A stretch of DNA of 64,000 bases, taken from NCBI GenBank assembly GCA_964565375.1, contig CAZMEV010000001.1:40105-104104 (forward strand), read 5' to 3'. Shown in pieces: positions 18,633 through 26,764 of the stretch (the stretch's first letter is position 1; the number at the start of each line of letters is the position of its first letter). The notes under the pieces are model-generated. The model made no database searches and was not told the DNA's origin. It saw only the letters and a list, made by a program, of their open reading frames with translations. Origin of the DNA: SLAN01 sp964565375 (lineage in GTDB: Bacteria > Spirochaetota > Spirochaetia > DSM-27196 > SKKC01). Position numbers and translations under genes: made by a program.

Positions 18633-19985
18633 CTACGCCGTCGGTTTTCGGTCGGTCAACCGAGACTTTCGCTTCTTTCCCGGGACGCCGGAGGGGCTAC
18701 GGCTGCTCGCTCTGCCGACGACACGGGAAACCATCAGACTAAGATATTTGTGAACGAGGCGAAACGGACGAAGCACAATGTGAAGCGGGCGCAGTGCGGG
18801 AGGAAGAGGCCAGAGGTCCTGTTCGCGGTCGGTAGGTTGTGTTATGTGGGCAAGGACGGCGGGAAGGTACGCGAACCGGTCGGCGGTCTGCTCGCGGCTT
18901 TGAAGGTATGCGGCGGTGCGGGCGATCGGATTTTCGCGGCTTGTTCCGTCGAATGCCCGAATTCGTTCCGCCGCTTTCCGGGCCAAGGCGCGTGCATGGG
19001 GGTCGGTCGCCGCCCGTTCGAGCAGCTCGTCGGCAATGGGCGCGTCGAGCAGGGAAAAGGCGAGTAGAATACCAGTGTGAAGCAGACGGAGCGTGCCCGT
19101 CGCCCTCGCGCGGGCGTGGAGCTCGCGGCACATCTCGGGCGTCAGGCGCGCGGTAAGAACCGCAATATCACAGACCATATACAGGCGCATCCAGTCATGC
19201 TTGCCCCCGTGATGCGCGGCGAGATATACGATCTCGTCGGTCGGATCGAGCGCTCGAACATCCCTGCCCATAATTTCGACCGTGGTCGCGCGCGCGATCG
19301 CCGCTTCCGGGTCAAGCCCGAACGCCACGTCCGGGGGAAGAAACCGCCAATGCAGCTCTACGTGAATTCCGGTACGCGGATGGTCCAGATTGTACTCGCA
19401 GTTATCGACGAGAAGCCGTCCGAGCGGGCGTGCAGCCGACGCAGCCTCGGCGATATAGCCGTCGTTTCGAAGTATTTCTATGGCATCCCGAATGGTCGCC
19501 GGAGGCAGCAGAAAATCGAGATCCCGGAAAGACCGACGCAGTATACTCCCGTAGCCGCGCTCGGCGAGCGCCGGGCCCTTCATGACCGCGGCCCGGATCC
19601 CGCACGCCTCGAAACGCGCGAGAATCCGCAGCAGCTCCAGCGTCATTCCGAGCACATACCGTCTGTCGGCCCGGGCGGGTGACTGCGGATCTTCGTGAAG
19701 TCCGGCAACTCCATGAAGATTTTTAAGGTTGATGTATTCCTCTTCGTCGCCGGCGTGAGTCGCGGATTTCGCGTTCCCGCGAAATCCCAGGTCCGATGCG
19801 CTTTCACAGAGCAGGCGTTCGAACGTTCCGTTTCCGGCCACCGCCCGGGAGCGAACCGAGGCCCGGATTGCCCGAAAACGCCCGTTCGCTCCGACGGCGA
19901 TCGGGCATTGATCCGGATTCCCGGCCGACCCTGACGCTCCGGTCGTTGGTGCGGGCAGGTGCCAGGCGGCTACTTCCGGTCTCAT
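18633..19985 (-). CDS. NTP_transf_5-like nucleotidyltransferase of lasso-peptide cluster
   Basis: 450 residues from ATG 19985, chosen because it overlaps the ABC stop as ATGA; the frame is open 23 codons further up. Residues about 135-330 carry the nucleotidyltransferase-fold pattern of the PF14907 family: AVMKGPALAERGY, RSFRDLDFLLPP (the metal-binding D-x-D pair), VELHWRF and DEIVYLAAHHGGKHDW. Such proteins are frequent in RiPP clusters of the lasso type, where their reaction is unknown. The first 130 residues are low-complexity and Ala/Arg-rich and look poorly conserved; they hold no transglutaminase Cys-His-Asp triad, so they are not a hidden B2 peptidase. The C-terminus is basic. Confidence 0.85.
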   Translation of the reverse strand: MRPEVAAWHLPAPTTGASGSAGNPDQCPIAVGANGRFRAIRASVRSRAVAGNGTFERLLCESASDLGFRGNAKSATHAGDEEEYINLKNLHGVAGLHEDPQSPARADRRYVLGMTLELLRILARFEACGIRAAVMKGPALAERGYGSILRRSFRDLDFLLPPATIRDAIEILRNDGYIAEAASAARPLGRLLVDNCEYNLDHPRTGIHVELHWRFLPPDVAFGLDPEAAIARATTVEIMGRDVRALDPTDEIVYLAAHHGGKHDWMRLYMVCDIAVLTARLTPEMCRELHARARATGTLRLLHTGILLAFSLLDAPIADELLERAATDPHARALARKAAERIRAFDGTSRENPIARTAAYLQSREQTADRFAYLPAVLAHITQPTDREQDLWPLPPALRPLHIVLRPFRLVHKYLSLMVSRVVGRASSRSPSGVPGKKRKSRLTDRKPTA

Positions 19986-21937
19986 ACCGGCACTCCCTGC
20001 AGCTGATTCAACTGCATGCGGTACATGGTTTCGTACAATCCTCCGCGTGCGCACAGCTCCTCGTGGGTTCCCTCTTCGGTTATACGGCCGTCGCGCATGA
20101 CATAGATCCGGTCGGCCATGCGCGCGGCTGCCGCCCGGTGGGTTACCAGAAGGACGCTGCGGTGCTCGGCCCAGAGACGAATCGTAGCAAGGAGCCGGGC
20201 CTCGGAGTCCGGATCAAGCCCACTTGTCGGCTCGTCGAGAATCGCGAAGCTCGAGTCGCGGTAGAAGGTCCGCGCGAGTGCGAGCTTCTTCCACTGGCCT
20301 CCACTCGGTTCAATGCCTTCCTCAAGAAATCTTCCGAGCTGTGTCTTCCACCCCGAGGGCAGCGACGCAATGAAGCTTCCGGCACACGCGGAATCAGCGG
20401 CGGCGTCGAGCGCCGTGCGGTCGGGCGGTCTGTCGCTTCGGCCGAACCAGAGATTCTCCTCGGCGGTGTAGTGATACTGCGCGTAGTCCTGGAACAGGGC
20501 GGTTATCGAGTTCCACCAGAGATCTTTCGGTATGCCGGAAAGCGGCGTGTCGCCGTAGCGGATCGTTCCCCGGTCGGGCTCGTAGAAGCCGCAGGCGAGT
20601 TTCATGAGTGTGGATTTGCCGGCCCCGTTGTCGCCGACGAGGGCCACAAGCTCCCCGGGGCCCATCGACAGCGATACGCGGTCGAGCACAAGGCGATCGG
20701 TTCCGGGGTAGGAGAAGGAGACATCCCGGAGCGTCAGCGGGGCCGGCCGGACACGGGCCGCGTTATGAGCGTTGCTGCCGCGGGTACTCCGGGTGGACGT
20801 CGCGGCGCCGGACTCCGGTTCGTCGGCCGGTGTCCGCGTATTTGCGGCGCCGTCGTCGGTGGGAAGACGAAGGAACTCGAATACGGTTGCGAGAAAGAGG
20901 TTGCTTTCGTACAGTCCGTTAACAGCTCCCGACAGTTCACTTGCGAGTGCCTGGCCCTTCTGCACCGCCTGCAGAAGCAGTACGAAATCGCCGAGCGTCG
21001 TTTCGCCGCGCAGCGCCGCTAACGCCACGACGGCCACAACGGCGAAAACGACAAGTGTCTGAAGGGAATAGGCGATTGCTTCTCCCTTGGATCGGGCCGC
21101 TGCGAGCGCGAGACGCTCCCCGCGAAGCTCGTTGCGTTTCTCCGCCGAGCGGCGTGCGAGCAGACGGCCAAGGCCGAAAAGCCGAAGCTCCTTGGCGTGT
21201 TCCCGTCCGGTGAGAAGCCAGTTAAGGTAGACCACGTGGCGCTCGGCCGACGTGCGTCGCATTCGCCAGCGGTAATGGCGACGTGAGTGAAGCACACGTG
21301 CGAGCACGAGCGGCAGCGAGGCAACGAGCAGGGCGGGAAGGCCGTACCACGGAAGGACGGCGATAAGGATAACCGCGATGCCCGCAAGCGAAAGTCCGGT
21401 GCGAAGCAGAAGCATAAGCTCGTCTACAACCTGCGTCGGGCGAAACGGAGCCTCCTCCTGGGCCCGGTGTAACGCGTCAAAGAATGCCGGGCGCTCGTAG
21501 TACGTCAGCGGGACATCTATCGATTTCGCATGGATTCGTGACTGTATGAAATCCCCGAGTGTGTGTGCCTGCATTTCCCGGACGTACAGTGCGGCTGATT
21601 TCAGAATCATCGAGACGATCGTGGCCCCTGCGGCGATAGCAATAAGGCCGAGCACGCGCGCCCCGGTGGTCTCAAGCCATGCGTTTGATCCGGGAAACGA
21701 GGTTACTCCCTCGGTTATGGTATTGACGATCAGACGGACTACGTACAGCGGAACGAGCGGAACGAGCGCCTGCGCGGTGACCACGCACATCGAGAGCAGG
21801 GTGACGCCGGGAGCACTTTGCCACACCAGCGAAAGCGCTTGGAGAAGGTGAAAGCGTCCGCCGTTGCTGGTTACGGTCGTGCGAGCCGCAGTCGACGGTT
21901 CGTCCGGCTTTGCGGAGCGAAACCCTTCCGCGCTCAT
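19982..21937 (-). CDS. ABC exporter, fused permease and ATPase (lasso-peptide export)
   Basis: 651 residues, half-transporter. The N-terminal 350 residues hold about six membrane helices; the ATPase follows an Ala/Thr/Ser-rich linker. Motifs: Walker A GDNGAGKST, Q-loop ALFQDYAQYHYTA, signature EPSGGQWKK (L of LSGGQ replaced by P), Walker B FAILDEPTSGLD and switch VTHRAAA. No peptidase C39 domain is fused, so it does not cut a double-Gly leader itself. Its place among lasso genes, with four-base overlaps on both sides, points to export of the mature peptide and self-immunity, as for McjD-type exporters. Confidence 0.93.
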   Translation of the reverse strand: MSAEGFRSAKPDEPSTAARTTVTSNGGRFHLLQALSLVWQSAPGVTLLSMCVVTAQALVPLVPLYVVRLIVNTITEGVTSFPGSNAWLETTGARVLGLIAIAAGATIVSMILKSAALYVREMQAHTLGDFIQSRIHAKSIDVPLTYYERPAFFDALHRAQEEAPFRPTQVVDELMLLLRTGLSLAGIAVILIAVLPWYGLPALLVASLPLVLARVLHSRRHYRWRMRRTSAERHVVYLNWLLTGREHAKELRLFGLGRLLARRSAEKRNELRGERLALAAARSKGEAIAYSLQTLVVFAVVAVVALAALRGETTLGDFVLLLQAVQKGQALASELSGAVNGLYESNLFLATVFEFLRLPTDDGAANTRTPADEPESGAATSTRSTRGSNAHNAARVRPAPLTLRDVSFSYPGTDRLVLDRVSLSMGPGELVALVGDNGAGKSTLMKLACGFYEPDRGTIRYGDTPLSGIPKDLWWNSITALFQDYAQYHYTAEENLWFGRSDRPPDRTALDAAADSACAGSFIASLPSGWKTQLGRFLEEGIEPSGGQWKKLALARTFYRDSSFAILDEPTSGLDPDSEARLLATIRLWAEHRSVLLVTHRAAAARMADRIYVMRDGRITEEGTHEELCARGGLYETMYRMQLNQLQGVPV

Positions 21938-23007
21938 CCTCGACTCCGGTTCATTGAGCTGCAGGTACTGCCTTCGCGGCTCGAACCGCTTGAATGCCGG
22001 ACATTTCTCACAACGTCGAAGGGCTCAGACAACACTCGTGAGTCTGCGGCGGAACCACGGAGATCGGCGGTCAGGATCTCGGCGACCGATGGAAGTGCGT
22101 CATATCCTGTCGGGTAGCGAAGGCGCATTACCGGAACGTGTTCCACCAGCGTTGAGAACCGGTGGAATCTCCTCTCGCGAAGCGAGTGAAGATCGCTGAC
22201 GAGCTCCGCGAGGAACGCCGACCGGATAAGCCCGATAATCGCGACCCCGGGCGGAATGCGTTCGAGTTCTACCGCGCTGCCGGGTTGCCGGCGATCGAGA
22301 AGATAGATACGGTGCACAGGTCGCGCAGATGTTTCGAACGATCCAAGATCGCGAGCCGGTACACTGAGCTTCCCGTATCCCGGATGAACTCGCGTGTAGC
22401 CTTCGCATGTACCCACGAACAGTTCAGCCTGCTCGGGCGTCAACTTGATCTGCGGAAACGCCGGGCGACAACAGGTGTATCCTCCGCACGGTTCAACGGC
22501 AGCAATGTCGTCCCCGAGCAGGGAGAAGCCTCGATTGAGAAGGGAAGCAACAAGGGTGCTTTTGCCGCCGCCCCGATCGGCAAGAAACAGCGCTGCCCGG
22601 CCATCGAGTGCGAGCGCCCCACCGTGAAGTGCCGGTATTCCCGACCGCTCGAGATACCATGCCAGCACATGACCGAGCAGACAGATTTCGACCATATGCG
22701 CGAGCGACGGCTTGTGAAGCGCGCAGGTAATACGTCCCGGATACAGCGAAAAATCCGCTATTCGCGGGAATCGCATACGGTGTCCGGCCGGAATCGAGTA
22801 AACCGAAACCGCTGCTTCGCCGTATCGGTTCGTCTCCCGGGACGCCGCGATACGCATTTCCTGTGAATCGAACGGAAGGTGAGTACCGAAACTGCATTCA
22901 AAGATAAGGTCGACCGGTGCGCCGGAATCGGCACGGTGCATCGGTGTCCTGAACTCATACTCCGTTTCCACGCACATGCCGAAAAGCAGCACCTTCCTTC
23001 TGTTCAC
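21934..23007 (-). CDS. HPr kinase-like protein of lasso-peptide cluster
   Basis: 357 residues, GTG start overlapping the previous stop as GTGA. The P-loop kinase core of the HprK fold is visible: LHGGALALDGRAALFLADRG leads into Walker A ADRGGGKST (about residue 150) and LLGDDIAAVEP (about 175) carries the acidic catalytic pair. In characterised lasso clusters of the paeninodin type such a kinase phosphorylates a Ser of the peptide. It lacks the N-terminal domain of true HprK. The last 30 residues are Ser/Arg-rich and probably disordered. Its target here is inferred to be the precursor or mature peptide encoded two genes upstream. Confidence 0.88.
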   Translation of the reverse strand: MNRRKVLLFGMCVETEYEFRTPMHRADSGAPVDLIFECSFGTHLPFDSQEMRIAASRETNRYGEAAVSVYSIPAGHRMRFPRIADFSLYPGRITCALHKPSLAHMVEICLLGHVLAWYLERSGIPALHGGALALDGRAALFLADRGGGKSTLVASLLNRGFSLLGDDIAAVEPCGGYTCCRPAFPQIKLTPEQAELFVGTCEGYTRVHPGYGKLSVPARDLGSFETSARPVHRIYLLDRRQPGSAVELERIPPGVAIIGLIRSAFLAELVSDLHSLRERRFHRFSTLVEHVPVMRLRYPTGYDALPSVAEILTADLRGSAADSRVLSEPFDVVRNVRHSSGSSREGSTCSSMNRSRG

Positions 23008-24389
23008 GATACATTTCCTTCATGCATGGGGTCCTCAATCTGTTCCTCGGGGAACGATTCGCAACAACGATCGGCGCTGTCGGACGAACGGAATTCGAGG
23101 AGACCGAATTCGGACAGTTCCGTGAGCAGGTTTTCTACATCATGGCATACCGTTTCACGGTCTCCCTGATACTGCGACAGAATCTCATCCACACACCCGT
23201 CGACGTTCCCATGCCGGATAATTCCGTACCACATGGAAACGGCGCTTCCGCTCAGTTCGAAGTAGTCGACCGCGCCCGGCCGACCTTCGGATCGCGGCGT
23301 AATACGGGCAAGCTGAAGCCCCTGGTCCGACGGGCACCATACGACCCCGTCAGCCGCTCTAATCGACCCGTTTCCGCCGTGAATAAGATCCGGTGTCGTT
23401 TTTGACAGCGTTTCGAGTTCCTCGACACCGTTTAATTCCGCACGGCGGATTCGAAGCCGGTTCGATAGGCATCGATTCGCCGGCGCAAGATACCACCCGT
23501 CCTCGATTTCCCCGGTTTCCTGGTTCCAGGCCCGGCTGTCGGGTTCATGCCAGGCGAACGACACATACTCGGGAATGCCGATCCAGTAGGCGTCGGTGAA
23601 CATCCTGCTTCGTTCCGCATACCACTCCGGATAGCGGTTCACGAAGCGTGCAGGCGCGAGATCCTCGAGTGGGTGTGCCGTTATGCACGCCTGAACCGCC
23701 GGTTCGTTCTCTTCGATCGACCGACACAGATCTGTCGGCGCAAAAAAGGGACAGAAAACGATGCCGCCTCCAGCCTGCAATGGCTCCGGCGGGGCGTTGC
23801 CTGCGTCGGACCTGTGCATCGCTCGCAGTGTTTCCCGGAAACGAATCCCCGAAAGCGCGCAGTCGTCCACGATACAGATAGTTCTGTCGTTTTTCGGAAT
23901 ATTCCGGGTGCCCGCGATGAATATCTGATCCGGCTTCAAATCGAGAATGTAGGCGAGCAGCCCCATGACCACGATTCCGCCCCGGGGCATTGCCGCGAAG
24001 TTCCAGCTGTGAATCTCTTTATTTCCGAAGCGGGCGATAAGAATGTCCGCCAGACCGAGTGCGGCCGCCTCGGCGTCGCCGTACTCGACGAAGGTATGCC
24101 TCGGAAGAATTTCTTCAAGTGTTTCCCTGAGTGTGATCAGTTGTCCGGTGTGTCCGGGTACATCCGGTGCGAACACGGCGAGCAGCGGTGATGGAGCGGG
24201 GCGTGCGACCAGACGCAACCCCTCCATGCGTTTCCAGGCAGCGTTTGCCTGTATTGTCATACAGAGGGCCCGAAGTCCGCTCTCAACCGAGTCAGCGGCC
24301 GTGAAATCGAGAAGGTGCTCGACGGCACACGTGCCGTCGAGCAGGGGAACAACGTGGAACGGGGGTGGCGTGGTATCTGCGGTATTCAC
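23004..24389 (-). CDS. Phosphoribosyltransferase-fold domain fused to PqqD/RRE leader-binding domain
   Basis: 461 residues from GTG 24389 (GGAG eight bases before; an in-frame GTG at 24398 adds three residues). Residues about 105-195 have a type I phosphoribosyltransferase pattern: AAMPRGGIVVMGLLAYIL followed by RTICIVDDCALSGIRFRETL, the PRPP loop with its Asp-Asp pair. Residues about 265-320 hold an aromatic, conserved-looking patch (YWIGIPEYVSFAWHEPD). Residues about 345-435 match PqqD (GVVWCPSDQGLQLA, SGSAVSMWYGIIRHG, DVENLLTELSEFGLLE), the domain that binds RiPP leaders. It lies directly after the precursor gene. PqqD is standard in lasso clusters; this fusion partner is not one I know. 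Whether it phosphoribosylates the peptide, or acts on a small molecule, cannot be told. Confidence 0.87.
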   Translation of the reverse strand: MNTADTTPPPFHVVPLLDGTCAVEHLLDFTAADSVESGLRALCMTIQANAAWKRMEGLRLVARPAPSPLLAVFAPDVPGHTGQLITLRETLEEILPRHTFVEYGDAEAAALGLADILIARFGNKEIHSWNFAAMPRGGIVVMGLLAYILDLKPDQIFIAGTRNIPKNDRTICIVDDCALSGIRFRETLRAMHRSDAGNAPPEPLQAGGGIVFCPFFAPTDLCRSIEENEPAVQACITAHPLEDLAPARFVNRYPEWYAERSRMFTDAYWIGIPEYVSFAWHEPDSRAWNQETGEIEDGWYLAPANRCLSNRLRIRRAELNGVEELETLSKTTPDLIHGGNGSIRAADGVVWCPSDQGLQLARITPRSEGRPGAVDYFELSGSAVSMWYGIIRHGNVDGCVDEILSQYQGDRETVCHDVENLLTELSEFGLLEFRSSDSADRCCESFPEEQIEDPMHEGNVS

Positions 24390-24436
24390 AGGACTCACTC
24401 CGCAGCAATATAGCCTGCAGTGTGAATGGTGTGCAG

Positions 24437-24625
24437 TTACCTGCCGCCGGCGTTCGTAATACTGCCGGACTCACGCCCGCGCGCTTGTCCGGGAAGAAGA
24501 TCCGAGCCGGGATTTGTCTGTCCGACCTGTGTCAGTTCGGCAATAGACCCCCAGCGCCTGAGACGCGGGCTCGTGTACGGTTTGCGTACCGAGTCACGGG
24601 ACAAGCCTGACGTTTGATCTGTCAT
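24437..24625 (-). CDS. Lasso-type RiPP precursor peptide
   Basis: 62 residues from ATG 24625, nine bases after AGGAGG; ATG 24631 (two residues longer) is three bases from it and less likely. The leader shows the lasso signature recognised by PqqD: Y17-T-S-P20-R-L22 then W25-G-S-I-A-E-L-T32. The core probably starts at Gly35, giving an eight-residue ring closed on Asp42 (GQTNPGSD), or at Val34, which would place Thr at -2 as usual and give a nine-residue ring on the same Asp. The tail LLPGQARGRESGSITNAGGR has no C-terminal Ser. The gene lies between cyclase and the PqqD fusion gene on the same strand. I found no second copy. Confidence 0.85.
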   Translation of the reverse strand: MTDQTSGLSRDSVRKPYTSPRLRRWGSIAELTQVGQTNPGSDLLPGQARGRESGSITNAGGR

Positions 24626-24656
24626 GGACATGGTCCTCCTCGTAAACACGATTAAC

Positions 24657-24674
24657 ATGTCCCCTCGCGGACAT
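24657..24674 (-). other. Short hairpin before the precursor ribosome binding site
   Basis: ATGTCC (24657-24662) and GGACAT (24669-24674) form a six-bp stem with a six-base loop, about 15 bases upstream of the AGGAGG of the precursor gene. It could set the ratio of precursor to downstream genes or slow RNA decay; this is inference only. Confidence 0.35.
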
Positions 24675-24681
24675 TCTCACA

Positions 24682-24696
24682 ATACTGCGGAAGTAT
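24682..24696. promoter_or_regulatory. Inverted repeat in the cyclase-precursor gap
   Basis: ATACT (24682-24686) and AGTAT (24692-24696) form a perfect five-bp inverted repeat with a five-base centre in the 175-bp gap before the precursor gene. A second AGTAT-ATACT palindrome precedes the cyclase gene, so both may bind one regulator. No convincing -35/-10 pair is seen here, though TATTGT overlapping the site on the minus strand is a possible -10. Confidence 0.35.
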
Positions 24697-24800
24697 GATT
24701 TTGCGGGTATCGATGGTTGGTATAATCGCTCATTCTTTCGGTGATGCCGGGCGGTGAATCACGACCTGACGGTTAGTCCCTTCTCATGCCGTCCGCGGCG

Positions 24801-26684
24801 CTAATCCCAGTGGGATCTCAGCCACATCTCCAGCGAAAGGGTCGACCAGAGATCGAACCGCGGCATGTCACCGTTGACGAAGCGGTTAAACTGTTCGGTA
24901 AGTGCCGCTTCATCGACATAGCCGAGCGCTGCGCATCGGCTGTCGGTGATCAATTCGCGCACCTTCTCCCGTGCCTCGAAGCGAAGGGTGTGCAGGTAGT
25001 GCGGTTCGGGGGAAACCTTGTCGGCGGCAAGCCGGGCTTCCTCCGGCATGATTCCGGTCCCCGCGCGTTTTGCCAGGCGCTTCACTTCGAGCGCGCGATC
25101 GACTATGTGCTGGGGACATGCGAGAATAAACTCGGCTATGCGCCTGTCGCTCCACGGGTCGGCGAATCCCATTCCGGATTCCGCGGTAAGTCGTTCCGTA
25201 TAGGCGACGCCGCGGGTCACCAGGGGGGAGTAGATGTGAATATAGCGATTCCGGGCGTCCGACCGGGGCCAGACATCGGCGCGCACACGCACCGGATCAC
25301 GATCGGGAAGCCCTGCCCGGGCGAGAAAAGATCGTCTTACGTGACAGGCCGCCCTCGCCTGAGGTCCGGAGAATCGTCCGTTTCGAAGTGCTATAGCTAT
25401 CTCCCTCGGAACGAGGTCCGATAATGCGGGTCGGAGAAGATAACGCAGGAACGAAGTAGTGCGGCGTTCGTTGAATATCCGTGACAACTCGTTGAGCTCG
25501 CGAACCGTATCACGTACGTGCCCGCTCCTAAGAAGTCCCGGAAGATCGTTCACATTCCCGCCGCACATGACATCACCACGGAAGCCGTAGAACATCTGGC
25601 GCACCCCGTCGGCCTTCGCGTGGGTGAGAACTCTATCCATTACCGGCTGAAACATGGATGTAAACGGGTCGTCAAAATGAGGCAGTCGTGCCGGATAGTC
25701 GAGAAGCGGCCATGCCTCTTCGGCGCGTATCCGGGTAACCGGCAGGGAAAACCGTCCGGCAATCCGCCGGATGTTTTCCGACTCATCGCACTGCGGCAGG
25801 GATTCGAACACCCAGCTGTACGCGCGAAGCGAAGCGAGCCCCGTTTCCTCTTCACCGAGCCGGCCGGCGATACTCGCGATCGTACCCGAATCTATTCCGC
25901 CGCTGAGACTTACCCCCGCCGGCGAGCTGGTGCGCAATCTGCTTCGCATGCAGCGCACAAGAAGCTCCCGAAAGGCCTCCTCGTATTCGCGGTCGTCACG
26001 AAAACGGATGCGCCGTGCCGGATCCGGCTCCCAGAACATTCGTGAGTGCGTGCGCAACCGGCCGGAGGCGTTCCCGTTGCAGCCGCGATCGAAGAAAGAT
26101 ACTTCTTCTCCGGGAAGCACTTCCCGGATACCCCGGTAAAAGACACATCCGGAAGGAACCTGCATTCCGCACAGGTACCAGGCCGCCGCTTCGTCGTTCA
26201 GCGCTCTGTCGATACCTCCGGCGGCAAAAATCTGGCGAATCTCGGTTGCAAACAGGACGCGGTCGGCCTCGACCCGATAGTACAGCGACCGCATTCCCAT
26301 GGGATCTCGAAGCAGGTGCAGGGAGCGGCTCCTGCGGTCGAACAGAGCAACCGCGAAGTCTCCGAGGATCGAAGCGGCATTCCCGCCGTCGCAGCCGACA
26401 AGTGCTCCGAGAATCCGTTCGCAATCATTCCGGCCGTATGTCGCCGAAAGCTCTTCCGGGTTGTCCAGACGGGCGTCGCAGACGCATATGAAGTCTCCGC
26501 CGATGCGCGGTCTGCTTTCGCCGCCGGCGTCACCCCGCAGGTTCAGCTCCAGCGCCACAACGCCGACCGAGTCACTGCAGTAGGGATAGATTCCATCCGG
26601 ACCGCGGTGCTCCGCCGCCCTGGCCATGCGCATAAGCTCGTCGCGGGCAACCGGTCCACCGTCGAAGCGGACAATGCCGCACAT
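24801..26684 (-). CDS. Asparagine synthase-like lasso peptide macrolactam cyclase
   Basis: About 627 residues from the ATG giving MCGIVRFDGG, so Cys2 is placed as in class II glutaminases; an ATG three codons earlier (26693) is possible. The N-terminal half is glutamine-amidotransferase-like (AEHRGPDG, FICVCDARLDNPEEL, GDFAVALFD, RDPMGMRSLYY). The C-terminal synthase half has the PP-loop VSLSGGIDSGTIAS (about residue 260), which adenylates a side-chain carboxylate. In lasso clusters this enzyme activates the Asp/Glu of the core and closes the ring. It is the first gene of the operon, upstream of the precursor, which supports the cyclase role over general asparagine synthesis. Confidence 0.92.
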   Translation of the reverse strand: MCGIVRFDGGPVARDELMRMARAAEHRGPDGIYPYCSDSVGVVALELNLRGDAGGESRPRIGGDFICVCDARLDNPEELSATYGRNDCERILGALVGCDGGNAASILGDFAVALFDRRSRSLHLLRDPMGMRSLYYRVEADRVLFATEIRQIFAAGGIDRALNDEAAAWYLCGMQVPSGCVFYRGIREVLPGEEVSFFDRGCNGNASGRLRTHSRMFWEPDPARRIRFRDDREYEEAFRELLVRCMRSRLRTSSPAGVSLSGGIDSGTIASIAGRLGEEETGLASLRAYSWVFESLPQCDESENIRRIAGRFSLPVTRIRAEEAWPLLDYPARLPHFDDPFTSMFQPVMDRVLTHAKADGVRQMFYGFRGDVMCGGNVNDLPGLLRSGHVRDTVRELNELSRIFNERRTTSFLRYLLRPALSDLVPREIAIALRNGRFSGPQARAACHVRRSFLARAGLPDRDPVRVRADVWPRSDARNRYIHIYSPLVTRGVAYTERLTAESGMGFADPWSDRRIAEFILACPQHIVDRALEVKRLAKRAGTGIMPEEARLAADKVSPEPHYLHTLRFEAREKVRELITDSRCAALGYVDEAALTEQFNRFVNGDMPRFDLWSTLSLEMWLRSHWD

Positions 26685-26737
26685 GCCGCTCATCGTGTGC
26701 GTATCCGTGGTGCGCGAAAATACGTGTTCACTCTACG

Positions 26738-26753
26738 CAGTAGTATACTGCTG
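26738..26753 (-). promoter_or_regulatory. Palindrome overlapping a possible -10 of the lasso operon
   Basis: CAGTAGTATACTGCTG is a 16-bp palindrome with a single mismatched pair, centred on TATACT, which reads as a -10 hexamer on the minus strand about 55 bases before the cyclase start. The -35 region is poor, which fits a regulated promoter. Whether it is an operator is inference. Confidence 0.4.
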
Positions 26754-26764
26754 AAGACGGAAAT

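Noticed and set aside
18633..19985. Hidden B2 peptidase in the N-terminus of the nucleotidyltransferase protein
   Set aside because: The first 130 residues are low-complexity and lack the Cys-His-Asp arrangement of transglutaminase-like peptidases.
19796..21022. Plus-strand 408-codon frame over the ABC exporter
   Set aside because: It is a GC-rich shadow of the ABC and nucleotidyltransferase genes with Arg/Gly-rich composition.
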